A stretch of 22,589 nt of DNA from a virus. Below the pieces are notes generated by a model. It was not told where the DNA came from. It saw nothing but the letters and a program-made list of their open reading frames with translations, and did no database searches. How positions within the stretch are numbered: position 1 is the stretch's first letter; each line of letters begins with the position of its first letter. Shown in pieces: positions 9,801 to 16,600 of the stretch. The stretch is taken from positions 1-22,589 of IMG/VR virus record IMGVR_UViG_3300031787_000901, one strand, 5' to 3'. The position numbers were made by a program, and so were the translations under genes.

Positions 9801-11088
9801 ATTTACGATTAGGGTTTCTTACAGTTTCAGTAATATCTTTAAATGTCTTGGTTTCCGGGTCCATAACCTTTCTGGTTACTTTTGTAATTGCCGGAGCATC
9901 AAAGAAATTTTCAGGCAGATTTGACTGAATTTTAGCTATTATATTGTTAACATCGCCTTGAAAAATTTTATCTACTTTCTTTTCCTGATCGGCTAATCGT
10001 GTTGACAAAAACTCCGGTGTTTCAAATTCATTTTCTGCTGTTGGTAATCCAAGAAGCACATTTCGTCTATTCTCCTCTGTCTCGCCAAAAATTTTATCTG
10101 TTCCGGCAGACATTTCAGAAAACTGATAATTTGCAGGATTGGTAAAACGATCATAGGCATTTAGATAATCAACAACACCCAAATCCTTTTCAGTTGTGTT
10201 TGGAGCTTTGTTTAAATCATCTAATTGCTGTTCTATTGTTTTAGGCTTAAACGGACCTTCTTTTACAGGAAGAAAAGTTATTGGTTTTTCCTCCGGCTTT
10301 TTAAATGCTATTTTTGCTCCTTGAGCACTTATATCAAGAGTTAAATTTCTTTTGGCTAAATTTGTTTTCGCTTGGTTTATAACAAAATCAAAGTCAGATT
10401 TAATTTCTGCATCCGGCTTAAGTTCTTTATAAGCAGATACAAATTCATTTAACTTGGTTTCAAGAATTTTTGGATCAGTTGAAATTGTCTTAGATAACTT
10501 TTCAATTTCGTTATATAATGGTAAGTATTTATACTGATGGATTCCCTTACCTTCTTTGTTCCATACTTTTGTACCAGTGCTTACAATAATATCTGAAGGT
10601 TTCTTTCCGGGAGGCTTTGTTGTCTGGGGCCCAACGCCTGCACCTTTACCATAACCTATCGGCTCTATAAAAGGAGATAAAGATACTGTTTCTTCTAATC
10701 CTGGTATAGTTGTAGTTGTTTCAACTACTTCTGCGCCTTTCTCAGGTGCAACTGTAGTTGTAGTGACAGCTTCTACAGCTTTATTGTCTTGTGGAACTCC
10801 CATGATGGGTTGTTCCACCACTTCTGTAGTTTCAGTCTCAGTCTGAATCGGTCCAGCCGAAAGAGATGGAGAAGAAGAACTTTCTTCTGCGAGGTTTTGG
10901 CTGCTCGCTTGGTCTTTTTTTTTTAGATATTCTGAAGCTGATTTGATATCAAAGATATCTTCCATCGTTTTGTCAGCAGTTGGATCACTTGCCAAATACT
11001 GTTCAAATTCTTCTTTATTGTCAAATAAGCTTTTGAATCTTTCGTCAGAAGACAGATTGCTGTAGAGGTCATCTAAATTTTCAGCCAT
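856..11088 (-). CDS. Giant large polyvalent protein: Zn-peptidase, HhH-GPD-like and methyltransferase domains (3410 aa)
   Basis: This single frame takes up almost half the window. Residues 60-145 are an acidic Ser/Thr/Glu/Pro linker. Charged coiled-coil-like stretches fill about 510-720. Hydrophobic helices lie near 780-850. A metallopeptidase motif LAHEVGHGIL has its ligands at H1260 and H1264, with a candidate third ligand at E1320. Residues 1443-1850 resemble HhH-GPD DNA glycosylases (TDV..N at 1565-1570, K1677, D1695, R1700). Residues 1975-2150 are a class I methyltransferase (VLDYGAGLGLGT at 1992-2003). The rest is helical, with hydrophobic stretches near 2854-2885 and 2940-2965. Large polyvalent proteins of phages are known to mix such enzyme domains and are thought to enter the host with the DNA. 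Lying directly after two internal-protein-like genes fits that role. No viral RNA polymerase motif was seen. The start MAENLDDLY follows an A-rich leader, nine bases after the previous stop. Confidence 0.85.
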   Translation of the reverse strand: MAENLDDLYSNLSSDERFKSLFDNKEEFEQYLASDPTADKTMEDIFDIKSASEYLKKKDQASSQNLAEESSSSPSLSAGPIQTETETTEVVEQPIMGVPQDNKAVEAVTTTTVAPEKGAEVVETTTTIPGLEETVSLSPFIEPIGYGKGAGVGPQTTKPPGKKPSDIIVSTGTKVWNKEGKGIHQYKYLPLYNEIEKLSKTISTDPKILETKLNEFVSAYKELKPDAEIKSDFDFVINQAKTNLAKRNLTLDISAQGAKIAFKKPEEKPITFLPVKEGPFKPKTIEQQLDDLNKAPNTTEKDLGVVDYLNAYDRFTNPANYQFSEMSAGTDKIFGETEENRRNVLLGLPTAENEFETPEFLSTRLADQEKKVDKIFQGDVNNIIAKIQSNLPENFFDAPAITKVTRKVMDPETKTFKDITETVRNPNRKLLWGGPGDDKEGFYMLDEAGNVKVNPIFLDQEVEKYLKSPNGPVTQALVKTFNNKRAAAGLDEYTKDQIINIIKPRVLRLAGISATQKLESDLVERKMADKKFLKDDVIKVNTQIDAEIKDLGKNAEKLINDYNIHLVANTKEKATSFAKEAEQSNQLAYDAYKLKIQSNPMMSPELQNMEYQNFLKKVDENATAYEERLNALNKEANAVLQNYRAKVQQDGEAQLSQIKKKYGIISDKDENGKLTTLAYRKYREAYKNEFDKLSKEEQANSDALGWRLGDIIQSTTSRMFGNAIQSINAAVGYEDNPIGDVLKFMDYFQIKNQVNIKPFSEVLEKEGFFSTETFKNIAQNIVQQAPNLVTSIAAGALSGNPYIAGGILFAQETIDQVAENHRLVYERTGSIEQAQDAAAETLKTQILMSPLYTISMLPFTKGFLSKYAPGLGLKSFGLKFGVSTGLEQIEETGVEMGQQYLSYKNSTPNPVDFATWAMQNGKNVAIDVTPTIFVLGGTSAGLEQYREVQTEQAKNRVMATLGRLGMVQNVTDIAQVIGSKSVMIIPEYLYRKNLISDAELKDMRTAFQAVVNELPNAQELVKDQDSQKYYITLATEKLDVERKIAEAKDENFKKLLEERVKAIDKKLADVAAGKPLQLTKITYSNGSSMVVDNTQMQSFIKDPKFLDDITEEGTKVESTDGNINKIVEETKKQKETQAKEATDKGAKQLAAVETTARETGATIEEQEKLNAIAEKARQSGQENVDTILGEASTLQRALNEIAPGAKIVFLNNNDYVAAMQQVGGKASSAGNFSYRKNEDGTYSVEVQINLDKATTTTLAHEVGHGILLRALGSDPKLFNDMRTRLKKTIQGTIRNESLRQIEALVDKYNNNEKGEEFLVELAATLKQNEKQMEIATLEKIAKVIADFVAFVTGGQVQIFDEIKTRADYVDFVNGMVETLRTGQIAQGVQKKIQATETQPAAEVTATEEVVAPAETAPEEGGVPTETQVEQEIKPTELSSKSQTIEAFNGVLEKLGINIGTTTKAGKPKVTNYDIAAAMNKYYEKVHKKFDITDFSDEVVNVVSDYAKDEIIFALTEFGSNSGKGWYTEDYGKALDILSQLDEEITKNPAIKEVATAIIAVASNSTDVYTNLTRVIYGIEEFRKTGKVPNNVGTGKGASAIAAGVDRYNNLLTKFNGDSVKLAEFLQQIDTISNLQEKLLTQLGVKSYAEAKKLNLATDPEWNSSEVLPMSVLIFGPKIGAFYSNLSGLDGTPTIDRWCIRTIYRYRGDMRSKVSEKEMEDFKRDNKIEGVSYSDAISLAQEHAKLFNAILTGKGEFKNLPKEKRNELLKPYRKGSQIWAKAEGVVNEITEGIESGVENKAKYAKDFRSFTKKAFEEARDKVFTETGEKLSVSDVQAILWIYEKNLFGHLGVKQKEDSTYSAASNTLVNKVNSNQLSLEKLKAGDLSVLTTPDIQVDGSMGDIYGTTTEEFKQGIDNVSNRNNENVLIGAQPKQEIAETKTADVIERAKNIDNFMSKSQAVRSEKSSGTTQVATTTGSYVKAANLIADIKGDVLDYGAGLGLGTDAMSNTLGRKVDSFEPNPERWQGKEIATFTSSDQINKKYDAIVSLNVLNVVPKDIRDAIVIDIFDKLKPGGKAVISTRGWVGDVNGAKNATPGPEEKSLIITRRQGGETVEVFQKGFDANELVDYVQGLLGDQATVVKNNTFGKSGVIITKNVETAPQFKSKSQLDFTQIRPEYDAIINQTNGDKVAAYTGLVEKGYTPRRIKEAIGLYDFDETALKQAQSNIAINTMDKVGTAFSDRQELIKQEINNNLGNVEAIYGDLIDQGYSNLEIFTAARDMDFLSPQDLIDIFGADYRQTVQNALNRSTEYPADFLDELEAEAQNLKVTQKATEVADIVRNTGIGLVDSAVAIEFFLDYLKSNGFDQIAIALSEGVKQFANDRGMLEKAADWTQSLANGQFGDKLYTPEAISHAFNISSELFSQAGRILQLARFFNETNQLGMIEKQLARAGVALTENQRKTLEALINDFKAAQKDNKAKREALEKDWSDQAYEAFWDSEKAVGIATIKIAQFLEARKPIFWNERVTSGSARALLNISTTILSFVANIENNIWSTNFAARSIQKLRDFFGSGIKGNTLSISNWQMARKLTSDRMWFDMNRNAKYGVLDTNRGLNRYYDNLAQVNFFKDAQWAYNFVKAFVNKTTGKDLSSMTPEEQADAFDLTLTKLKDGTIELRDGKTYTLARSLAWTLGTGPVLAGVRANPWLLLNTGGPIAAEITGRAMAYGGDIAFGYMAAQRAMIDYFQNIQGTRFQNGVFDSMLTDANGNLDQNALRAMSQILYADAELYARFETEGLKRTLLANNMISGAISLGRGSLRKKIRGLYQENRVEIGGPTFGSEIKRQFSAKGLRKNTLQLLDVGLFTLMPFTKVPVNFLGSAIMKVVPGAAFAKYIVSEGIYQYKWNQFNKEYPIGVKLKSEKSKRDYEKAKIDLFFAKRQATYDAAQTVTSVAIYGFAMSAVKAGAILIGGDDPEKEKALKKYGLRGGLYNATIHWEYMRAGMPSNFLARRGGYKETDVILNTRNAGFLGYALNTWGSVYNKQREQENDNVMQIFNEQKNALTLMLSTSLSSGIEDLPMFSGLARLGQVATDLKNPDSSKQAWENFASGTLSTSMAVFFPSFFSFMSKGNAEFVQSANDIVTRAEKPDWPAFWGPIGLRVVQKLNRNISFNEETRNEFYDAAIGPFGEDLGYKVTLAEPGTAGAYFQAIFDPIAFRSFSSPVKQQQKEIQKYRESMEVHSGMVNLALIYQQMTGRDYEWTATGKTSGMFGIISNPMKNNFTYIKEMTLGGDDAPNVYKGFDYQLPNDLYRQELKKRGDYFQSAFAKYGQQFKDVLIDVQTNVEKGDIETAKSKIVNIFNQYQDEMIKAKNEYMLMYRNSREKDYLIEMQKRNLFTPEEIQKMINIGLANTDGLIL
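4639..5166 (-). other. Class I SAM methyltransferase domain of the giant protein (residues ~1975-2150)
   Basis: Motif I is VLDYGAGLGLGT (1992-2003), and the acidic residue ending strand 2 is E2018 in VDSFEPNP. The motif IV region is YDAIVSLNVLNVVP (2042-2055), and motif VI is LKPGGKAVISTRG from 2070. A conserved-looking tail (FQKGFDANELVDYV) follows. There is no DPPY or NPPY at motif IV, so it is not a typical N6-adenine or N4-cytosine DNA methylase, and there is no PCQ motif of C5 enzymes. The substrate is unknown. Confidence 0.75.
5539..6762 (-). other. HhH-GPD (endonuclease III-like) domain of the giant protein (residues ~1443-1850)
   Basis: IIAVASNSTDVYTNLTRV (D1566) matches the SAQATDVSVN helix of E. 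coli endonuclease III. FGPKIGAFYSNL (K1677) matches the helix-hairpin-helix GRKTANVVLN. TPTIDRWCIR places Asp1695 18 residues after the Lys and Arg1700 five after the Asp, the same spacing as K120, D138 and the following Arg in endonuclease III. A closing helix around W1839 (AILWIYEKNL) parallels the last helix of that enzyme. Differences: the first hairpin Gly is replaced by Ile, there are about 35 extra residues before the hairpin and a long helical insert after the Asp, and no iron-sulphur cysteines are present. The match was made by eye from known motifs. Confidence 0.5.
7099..7521 (-). other. Metallopeptidase domain of the giant protein (residues ~1190-1330)
   Basis: The core is TTTLAHEVGHGILLRAL, an HExxH zinc motif (H1260, E1261, H1264) in a hydrophobic helix. 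It is preceded by a beta segment with a Gly-rich turn (GNFSYRKNEDGTYSVEVQI), the usual layout of gluzincin-type peptidases in polyvalent proteins. A later helix, GEEFLVELAATL, supplies E1320 as the likely third metal ligand. The substrate is unknown; it could act on the giant protein itself or on a host protein. Confidence 0.65.
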
Positions 11089-11096
11089 TATTTATT

Positions 11097-12647
11097 TTAT
11101 TTTAACAAAGGTAATACTAGTTTATCAAATTCCGATTGATTTTTCCAAGTTTTTCCTTGAAGTCCTTTATTTATTTTTTCCGCTGTGCTATAAAAATCAG
11201 CAAAGATCGGGGTCCAAGTAGATGCATCATATTTATCTCCGGCAAATACATTTTTATTGGCATATTTCACAAGAGGCGTATAATATATTCCTCCAGTTGT
11301 ACTAAATTGCACAAATGGAGCAACACCAGCAATCTTACTTGCTTCGTCTGCTCTAGCAAGTACTTTTACATCTTGTCCATTAGTTCCTTTTATAATCTTA
11401 TACGGATGTAAACGAATAGATGTAATTGTTGCATCAACAACATTGCCAGTTAACTTGTTTCCAAATTGATCACGTACTTCATCTGAGGCCTGAACATATG
11501 CTTTTCCTACACCTACATCCATACGAGCATACGAAGACAAGTTACGAGGTATTCTTCTTTGGGCCTCAGTAGCAGGTACTTCATCTATTGCTCCTTTTGG
11601 AGTTTGTAAGTTAAGGGTTTCGTATTCTTTTGTAATTGCATCAGGTGTAGTTTTTCCGGGTGCTCCAACACTAATATTAAAGCCTCCTTTTTCTACAACA
11701 ATTTTGTCCTTGAGTTCCGGATTAGCATAAGGAGCCATAAACAGAATCAAATTATTTTTAACTCTTTGTCTATCTGCATCTGTATAACCTTGAGGTCCTC
11801 TTACAATACCCATATTAAACTTGGTACTAGCTTGTGCAATTAAATCATCTCCATATAAAGTCATATAACCATCCACCTCATCTTCTAAAGAACGAGGTCT
11901 TGTTTTATACATACCGGGGTTATCTTTCATTGCTTGCTTAGCATCTTCTATGTAAAGAGGTCTACCCCACATTGTCTGTAGCTCTTTTGCACCTTTTATA
12001 CCGGGTACTGAAACCATGCTCTTATACTGAACAACATCTCCTAAAGCCTTGGCACGATTTTGCAAATCTTGTTGAATTGGAATTGCTGCTTGTTCAACTA
12101 ACTCAGGAATACCATTGGGATCAAGACGAAGGTTATAATCTAAAGCATTTGGATTTGAAGCAGCGAATTTCTTAAGATCCTCAAGGGTATTTGCTTTTCT
12201 ATATGCCTCCATAAATGGCTGCAAAGCATCACCATAATACTTGGTATTTGTATTTAAGTATTTTACTTGATTATCGAATTGATTTAATTGGTCAGAAAAA
12301 CTTCTCAGTTCCATCATGCGTCCTCTTACATCTCTTTCTATCTGTGCATATTTATTAGTAGCAAAAGGATTATCAGAACTTTTGGCCTCAGCTATTTTGT
12401 TCACTGTTTCATTCAAAAGAGTGTCAACATCCTTAAGTACTTTAGGATGCAACTTTGCACTTTGCATGAATAAATCACTTATTTGTTCTTGTTGCTTATC
12501 GGCAGCTTTTTTAGCTTCTAAAAATAATTTATTACCGGCAGCAGCTTGTTTCTGCGCTGCTTGATATTGTAAAGTACCAAGTTCTTCAGCTATTCTATTT
12601 CTGCCTTGTAGAGCAATCGCTCCACCTAATGATGGTTGTTCTGCCAT
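11097..12647 (-). CDS. Probable internal virion (ejection/cargo) protein (516 aa)
   Basis: The 516-residue product starts MAEQPSLGGAIALQGRNRIAEELG and is helical and rich in Gln, Ala and Lys through about residue 250 (YQAAQKQAAAGNKLFLEAKKAADKQQEQ), with coiled-coil character. The second half is mixed alpha/beta (IVVEKGGFNISVG, VVDATITSIRLHPYKII). There is no signal peptide, membrane segment or enzyme motif. It lies four bases after the 317-residue gene and nine before the giant gene, so the three are very likely co-transcribed. Position after the tail nozzle and before a giant polyvalent protein matches the middle member of podovirus ejection sets (as T7 gp14, gp15 and gp16), which is the basis for the call. 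No sequence family was recognised. It could instead be a scaffold or cargo protein held in the capsid. Confidence 0.8.
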   Translation of the reverse strand: MAEQPSLGGAIALQGRNRIAEELGTLQYQAAQKQAAAGNKLFLEAKKAADKQQEQISDLFMQSAKLHPKVLKDVDTLLNETVNKIAEAKSSDNPFATNKYAQIERDVRGRMMELRSFSDQLNQFDNQVKYLNTNTKYYGDALQPFMEAYRKANTLEDLKKFAASNPNALDYNLRLDPNGIPELVEQAAIPIQQDLQNRAKALGDVVQYKSMVSVPGIKGAKELQTMWGRPLYIEDAKQAMKDNPGMYKTRPRSLEDEVDGYMTLYGDDLIAQASTKFNMGIVRGPQGYTDADRQRVKNNLILFMAPYANPELKDKIVVEKGGFNISVGAPGKTTPDAITKEYETLNLQTPKGAIDEVPATEAQRRIPRNLSSYARMDVGVGKAYVQASDEVRDQFGNKLTGNVVDATITSIRLHPYKIIKGTNGQDVKVLARADEASKIAGVAPFVQFSTTGGIYYTPLVKYANKNVFAGDKYDASTWTPIFADFYSTAEKINKGLQGKTWKNQSEFDKLVLPLLK

Positions 12648-12650
12648 ATT

Positions 12651-13604
12651 TTATTCGAAACGAGTTTTTGGTGTAGAGTATCTTGTTCTTAGAGGTGGTA
12701 AACCTAAATCATATCCTTCGAATCCTCCATAGGATCTGTAAGGGTCAAATGGCCCGCCCATAAAAGTTTCATAACTAGGAGTTGGTAAAATTGTTACTGG
12801 ACCATTTAAATTAGGAGCTATTCCTTCCGGCATTGCATATTCTGATGAGAAAGGACTTGCTGTTGAAGCACCGCCAACAATTGTTACTGGACCATTTAAA
12901 TTAGGTTGTATAGTTCGTTCAGGTAAAGCAGGACCAGATGCAAAATTAAGAACAGGAGCATTAGGGTTAAATGCATTATTGGGAGTAGTAGTAGTTGGCG
13001 CAGTTTTATTGCCATATATATCTTTCCACATCTGTCTAGTTTTTTCTGCTTCACTTGCTGCCATTTGTGACTTAGCAAATCCTCCGGCAGCACCAAGTAC
13101 ATCTTGGAAGCCTTGTTGCATAGCTTGACCATACGCTTGCTCCATCTGCAAACGCTGTTGTAAACGCTGTGCAGCATCTGCTCTCTGTAATCCGGATATA
13201 GCTTGATTCATATTTACCATGCCTGCCATACCTGCTCTTTGAGCTGCTTCGTTCTGAGCCCCAAGACCGAGTGCAAACTGACCAGTTTGAGCAGCATTCA
13301 TTCTAGATAAAGCAGAAGACAATTGACCTCCAGACAAATCAGTAGCAGCTCTTCTTAATGCAGCCTGCCCAGCAGCAAATTGTTGCTGTGCTAAATTTCT
13401 TGTTGCAGGAGTCAAGCCTTGACGATATTGTTGTTCATAAAGTCTACGGCTTTCCTGTAAAGGACCCATGGCTTCCATTAAACTAGGCATCCTTTGTTTT
13501 TGGAGTGCTCTCAAACCTTGCTGTGCCTTTATTCCACGATACAAGCCGTACCCAGCTTGGACTCCTTGAGCAATCATGGAAATAATCATTGGATTTAGTG
13601 CCAT
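12651..13604 (-). CDS. Ala/Gln-rich probable internal virion protein (317 aa)
   Basis: The N-terminus (MALNPMIISMIAQGVQAGYGLYRGI) is a short hydrophobic helix with glycines, followed by a long helical region to about residue 195 very rich in Ala, Gln, Met and Arg (QQQFAAGQAALRRAATDL). The C-terminal third is extended, with Pro, Thr and Asn and an in-frame duplication of PNLNGPVTI (residues 234-242 and 264-272). This plan, a hydrophobic N-terminal helix plus an Ala/Gln-rich rod, is like the first small ejection protein of podoviruses (compare T7 gp14), and the gene stands right after the tail nozzle and before two larger internal-type proteins. No family was recognised by sequence. A good promoter-like site ends four bases before the ATG, so this gene may begin its own transcript. 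Confidence 0.82.
   Translation of the reverse strand: MALNPMIISMIAQGVQAGYGLYRGIKAQQGLRALQKQRMPSLMEAMGPLQESRRLYEQQYRQGLTPATRNLAQQQFAAGQAALRRAATDLSGGQLSSALSRMNAAQTGQFALGLGAQNEAAQRAGMAGMVNMNQAISGLQRADAAQRLQQRLQMEQAYGQAMQQGFQDVLGAAGGFAKSQMAASEAEKTRQMWKDIYGNKTAPTTTTPNNAFNPNAPVLNFASGPALPERTIQPNLNGPVTIVGGASTASPFSSEYAMPEGIAPNLNGPVTILPTPSYETFMGGPFDPYRSYGGFEGYDLGLPPLRTRYSTPKTRFE
12789..12905 (-). repeat. 27-bp exact direct repeat, 90 bp apart, in the 317-aa gene
   Basis: Bases 12789-12815 and 12879-12905 are identical and both read as the nine codons of PNLNGPVTI in the coding frame. The copy distance is exactly 30 codons. Identity stops at both edges, so the codon use in the two copies is fully the same while the flanks differ, which suggests a recent duplication or gene conversion of a short surface-like segment. 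Confidence 0.9.
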
Positions 13605-13608
13605 ACTA

Positions 13609-13640
13609 CAAATTTATACTTTTTTTACTGATTATACAAA
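13609..13640 (-). promoter_or_regulatory. Bacteroidota-type promoter for the ejection-type genes
   Basis: On the minus strand TTTG (13640-13637), a 20-nt spacer, then TAAATTTG (13616-13609) match both Bacteroides promoter boxes at the expected distance. The -7 box ends four bases before the ATG of the 317-residue gene. The upstream box lies inside the last codons of the tail nozzle gene. No terminator stands between the two genes, so read-through is also likely. Confidence 0.6.
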
Positions 13641-16600
13641 CGTGGACTCGGACGGAACTTAATTATAAAGTTTTTAATCTTCTGTCCACCACTAGATTCA
13701 AGGCTCATTTTTACTTTCAACCAATAACCCCACAAACGACTAGTGTCTGCATTATTGACCAAAGTTAAAGTAGTATCGTTCTTTATAGGACTATACCACA
13801 AATCTTCTCTCAATTCAAATTCGGTCTCATCCAAATTGGATTTATGATTCTTAGTAGTAAAATCTGTATTGAAAGGCATTTTATCTGAGTTAACTAAGAT
13901 AGCTTCAAAGTTTTTAATCAAATCGGCATCATAGTTCATTACTGCTGTGATATTAGGAGCCACAAAAGAACCATAGTAATCGGACTCAGGGCCTACATCA
14001 TGCAACCACAAATACTTCTGATCCAACGGATTTGGTGAGTAGTAAATATTATTATACCTCAAGAAAATATTGGGCCAATAAGAATGGAAAGAAACAAATC
14101 CATTTTTAAGTTCATCGTACACCAAGGTAAAACAATTTGTCACATATGAATCAGTACCAGGAACAATCTTAGTCCAATAGGTAGTCCAATTGGCTCCACT
14201 TTCTGGTCTATTCGTAGGATCACCTGTATGTGCTACTTTACATTTATACGCAAAGGGAAGTCCTGATGAATGATAAGTCATTGGAGATCCATAAACATAA
14301 TCACCCTCATCGAAAACTGTAGGTTCCCAATTAAAAATATTATCGTTATAACCTTTAAATGTAAAGATAGCTTCTGAGTATTTATCATTCCATACTCCGT
14401 GTATGCCTTCTCCTGTGAGGGGATGATATTTACCTATGACCCATTGTGTATTATTATTCAAGAAGCTAACAAAACCTCTATCGCTTATAACTCTTACACC
14501 ATCCTGACCAAAACGCATCAACTTTTTGTTTTGCTCATTGTACCAATACGCAGTATCTTTTCCGGTATTTGTCTTACCTTTAACAAATTGCCATTTTCCA
14601 AATAGACCGAGTGAGCTTATTTGCTGACCACGATTACTTAATATGCTACCGCTACCTACAACTACATCACTACCAGCTGAAGCGTTAGAATAAGTTGCAT
14701 CCCGGAAGTATTGTCTTTGGAAAGAGAATGGTTGCCAAGTATAAAAGTTATTATCGATTATATCGTGGTGGGTAATAGGCCCCAATGTTAAATCTAAATC
14801 AGCTACGTCTAAAGGTTGAAAAGCACGATAATTATCTTTCAAAGAACCAAGTACTTTTTTAGCAGACCAACTTATTCTTGTTGGTAAAGAACCATCATAT
14901 GTACTATTTGGATCATAGCCCAATTCTATTATTGTTCCATCTTTAGGTGTATACCCATTATTGTATTCTTGTTGATTAGATACTTCTGGCCACTGTTCGC
15001 ACCAATATATAACTCCAGATGCCCATGAACCATTATTATATGTTCCACCGTTTGTTTTATCTGTCATTTGCGGAAAGACATTTCCGGGACCGCTGAAAGT
15101 ATTGTCGTGATCTAAAACATTGAACATTTGTGTATTCAATGAGTTTTGCGAATAAAAAGAAAATCCAATACCATAGCCCGACAAAGGATTATTCCATGTG
15201 TTCATTCTCAATAACATATGAGATTTTTGTGTGAATACATCTCCACCAAAAATTTTTATGTTATTAATTATGCCATTTTGTCCAGCAGTTAAATAAGTAA
15301 CATGACCAACAGATTGATAAACAGTCTGCTCTTTGTTTACAGGATATTTTTTATTTGCACCTAAATCTCTAAATATTTGTCCGTAATAATTTCCTATTTG
15401 ATTACCACTATAAGGAAAAGGTAAGCCTGCAACAGGAACTGTCAATTTAAAAACTTCAGCAGCTTGATAAGAACCACTAGCATCTTCTAATGAATAGCTT
15501 TCTCCATCCATAGCCCCTTCGTTTCCTGTATCTAAGCTGATGTGAGAAATCAATGAATAATTAACATAGTTATATGGAACAGCAATATGATTACCAAAAT
15601 ATCCTGATGTATCGCTATAAGAAGATGGATTGCTTCCTTGAGCTGAACCACGCAATTGTATTTCATTTGGTGTATTAAAAGGCAACAAAATTTTTAATAA
15701 ATCTGCTGAACTATATTGATAACCTTTTCCAAAATAAAAATCAGGCGAATAAAAGAAAAGTCTTTGTGTAGGAAATATTGGAACTCGTCCGGCACTCCAT
15801 AAATTTTCTATACCAGATGGTGTATAATATGGAGGCTTGGCCAAATTTCTTCCAACGAAAAAATACCCAGTTGCAATTACTTCCGGTATTCTTTCTGCAC
15901 GAACAAAACGATAACCTACAATTAAATCACGAATAGGAGTGTCTCCTAATCCGCTACCATCGGTATCTACGAGATAATCTAAATTTATATTGTGAAATTT
16001 TGGATAATATACTTTTGTTATTGTAGCTGTTGGATTTGTCAGATTAGGATCTATTTTTGCCAAACGCACAGTTCCTGTACCTACACTTACTAAAGCAACA
16101 ATCGCCTTTGTGCCATAATAATCACTTGTAACTTGAAAATTATTGGCAGTTGAATTAATAACAAAATATGTAGCATTCGAAGATAAACCAGCAAGTCCTG
16201 CTGTTATAGTAAAACGTATTTCATCACCATCTTCATAACCATGGTTATTGATAAGAATTCTATTGTTTATTAAATCAACACCACCTATAATTCTGTTTCT
16301 AATATCTCTTCTCGAAGAAGCTAAATCAATATTATAATCTAAATCGTCTATGCGAATATCATCAACCCAATAAGGAGCACTCCACTTACCTGTGTTTTTC
16401 CACTGAACCTGAATACCAAAACGATACGTATCGTTTATCATATATCCGGTATTATTCAAAACATTTTGCGGATCTTGATATTCTCCAAACTGATATGCCG
16501 GATTAGAATTTCTCGTTTGAACGCCTACATTTCCTATACCAGTTATATATTTTTGTGTAACAGAATGTGTTATCAGAGAAGCCCAATCAGTTAAATCATA

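Noticed and set aside
856-11088. Virion RNA polymerase, as in N4 or crAss-like phages, because of the giant size and position
   Set aside because: I saw no polymerase-like catalytic Asp motif (such as DFDID) or T7-like polymerase motifs in the chain; the visible domains are peptidase, HhH-GPD-like and methyltransferase.
11106-11113. TACCTTTG as a -7 box for the giant gene
   Set aside because: It encodes part of the conserved-looking end of the 516-residue protein, lies 17 bases from the ATG and has no -33 box at the right distance, so it may be chance.
12789-12905. Start of a CRISPR or regulatory repeat array
   Set aside because: Only two units, in frame in a coding gene, not palindromic and with no further copies nearby.
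12896-13177. 93-codon minus-strand frame within the 317-aa gene
   Set aside because: It overlaps the real gene in another frame and has no leader or recognisable product; the 317-codon frame has the promoter and proper spacing to its neighbours.
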